A stretch of DNA of 7,217 nt, taken from an uncultured bacterium. GTDB lineage: Bacteria > Bacteroidota > Bacteroidia > Bacteroidales > Bacteroidaceae. Shown here piece after piece: positions 6,800 through 7,217 of this stretch. The notes beneath the pieces are model-generated. The model was not told the DNA's origin. It searched no databases and was given only the letters and a program-made list of their open reading frames with translations. The stretch spans positions 1 through 7,217 of the forward strand of contig CALZMB010000117.1 of the NCBI GenBank assembly GCA_945788485.1, written 5' to 3'. Position numbers and translations under genes: made by a program. Positions within the stretch are counted from its first letter, which is position 1. Each line of letters starts with the position of its first letter.

Positions 6800-7217
6800 A
6801 TGAAACAAGTATTATCTCTCATCACAATTCTTCTCCTGACGGCAAGCGTCTCTTTCGCCCAGGAGAAGAAACTCGGCGAGGACGAGCCTTTCGTCCCTAC
6901 AGCCGAAGAACTCGCGAAATATCTCCCCGAGCTGAAGGCGGGAGACGCCGCTCCCGCACTTGCCGCCCCCGACACACTGGGCAACATCGTGTCGCTTGAC
7001 GGCTATAGGGGCAGTTACGTCATCATCGACTTCTGGGCGACATGGTGCGGCGACTGCCGGCGCGAGATACCGGGGCTCAAGGCTCTCTACAACGACTATG
7101 CCGACGCCAAGGTCAACGGGGTACCGCTGCGATGGCTGAGCTTCAGCTTCGACTTCAACGCTACGGCATGGAAGAACATGCTGCGCAAGGAGAAATTCCC
7201 CTGGACACAAATCAGCA
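6800..7217 (+). CDS. TlpA/ResA-like secreted thioredoxin-fold protein (3' end outside window)
   Basis: The first 139 codons of an extracytoplasmic thiol-disulfide protein are present, and the frame runs off the right edge. Residues 1-20 are a signal peptide (MKQ, LSLITILLLTASVSFA) with likely signal peptidase I cleavage after Ala20, before QEKK. There is no Cys at the cleavage site, so it is not a lipoprotein. After a linker, KAGDAAPALAAPDTLGN (46-62) is the typical lead-in of the AhpC/TSA-Redoxin group, followed by SLDGYRGSYVIIDFWATWC. The active site is C83-G-D-C86, within FWATWCGDCRREIP (78-91). The usual middle residues are GP or EP; Asp at the second position is less common. Such proteins usually reduce or exchange disulfides in cytochrome maturation or envelope redox control; the partner is unknown. 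The ATG at 6800 is preceded by a purine-rich A tract. Confidence 0.93.
   Translation, partial: MKQVLSLITILLLTASVSFAQEKKLGEDEPFVPTAEELAKYLPELKAGDAAPALAAPDTLGNIVSLDGYRGSYVIIDFWATWCGDCRREIPGLKALYNDYADAKVNGVPLRWLSFSFDFNATAWKNMLRKEKFPWTQIS

Noticed and set aside
6730..6999. An 89-codon plus-strand frame overlapping the start of the thioredoxin gene
   Set aside because: The overlapping frame from 6800 has a signal peptide and the WCGDC active site. The 89-codon frame has a composition typical of an out-of-frame reading.

Overview
The window looks like a chromosomal segment of a Bacteroidales bacterium, most likely Prevotella or a close relative. Four things suggest this. The two promoter-like elements between the divergent genes match the Bacteroidetes -7 consensus TAnnTTTGY. 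No start codon has an obvious Shine-Dalgarno sequence. The protein families (DUF2851 and a DUF4348-like lipoprotein) are typical of the group. Coding DNA is fairly GC-rich while the gaps are AT-rich and carry degenerate repeats. Nothing points to a phage, plasmid, transposon or defence island.

Layout. Positions 1-553 (minus strand) hold the first 184 codons of pheS, cut by the left edge. A 123-bp AT-rich gap (554-676) carries back-to-back promoters. Reading right are five genes: a secreted lipoprotein (677-1519), murB (1537-2550), a PhnP-like metallo-beta-lactamase-fold hydrolase (2676-3455), a DinF-type MATE transporter (3507-4802) and a DUF2851 protein (4884-6311). The gaps are 17, 125, 51 and 80-odd bp with no convincing terminator, so a shared transcript is possible. 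A 488-bp non-coding stretch follows (6312-6799). Then comes the 5' part of a secreted TlpA/ResA-like thioredoxin (6800 to the right edge).

Functionally these are housekeeping and envelope genes: translation (PheS), peptidoglycan precursor synthesis (MurB), a surface or periplasmic lipoprotein, an exporter and an extracytoplasmic thiol protein. The hydrolase and the DUF2851 protein have unknown substrates.

The least ordinary parts are non-coding. Between murB and the hydrolase is an array of GTTGAC octamers with a 28-bp higher-order repeat. Upstream of the thioredoxin gene is a degenerate array of about eight units with a 22-bp period, whose consensus is itself palindromic (CAAAA...TTTTG). 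In the DUF2851 protein, the N-terminal PD/ExH pattern and the Cys-rich tail are worth testing as a possible metal-dependent nuclease-like site. I see no clear-cut new system; these are leads.
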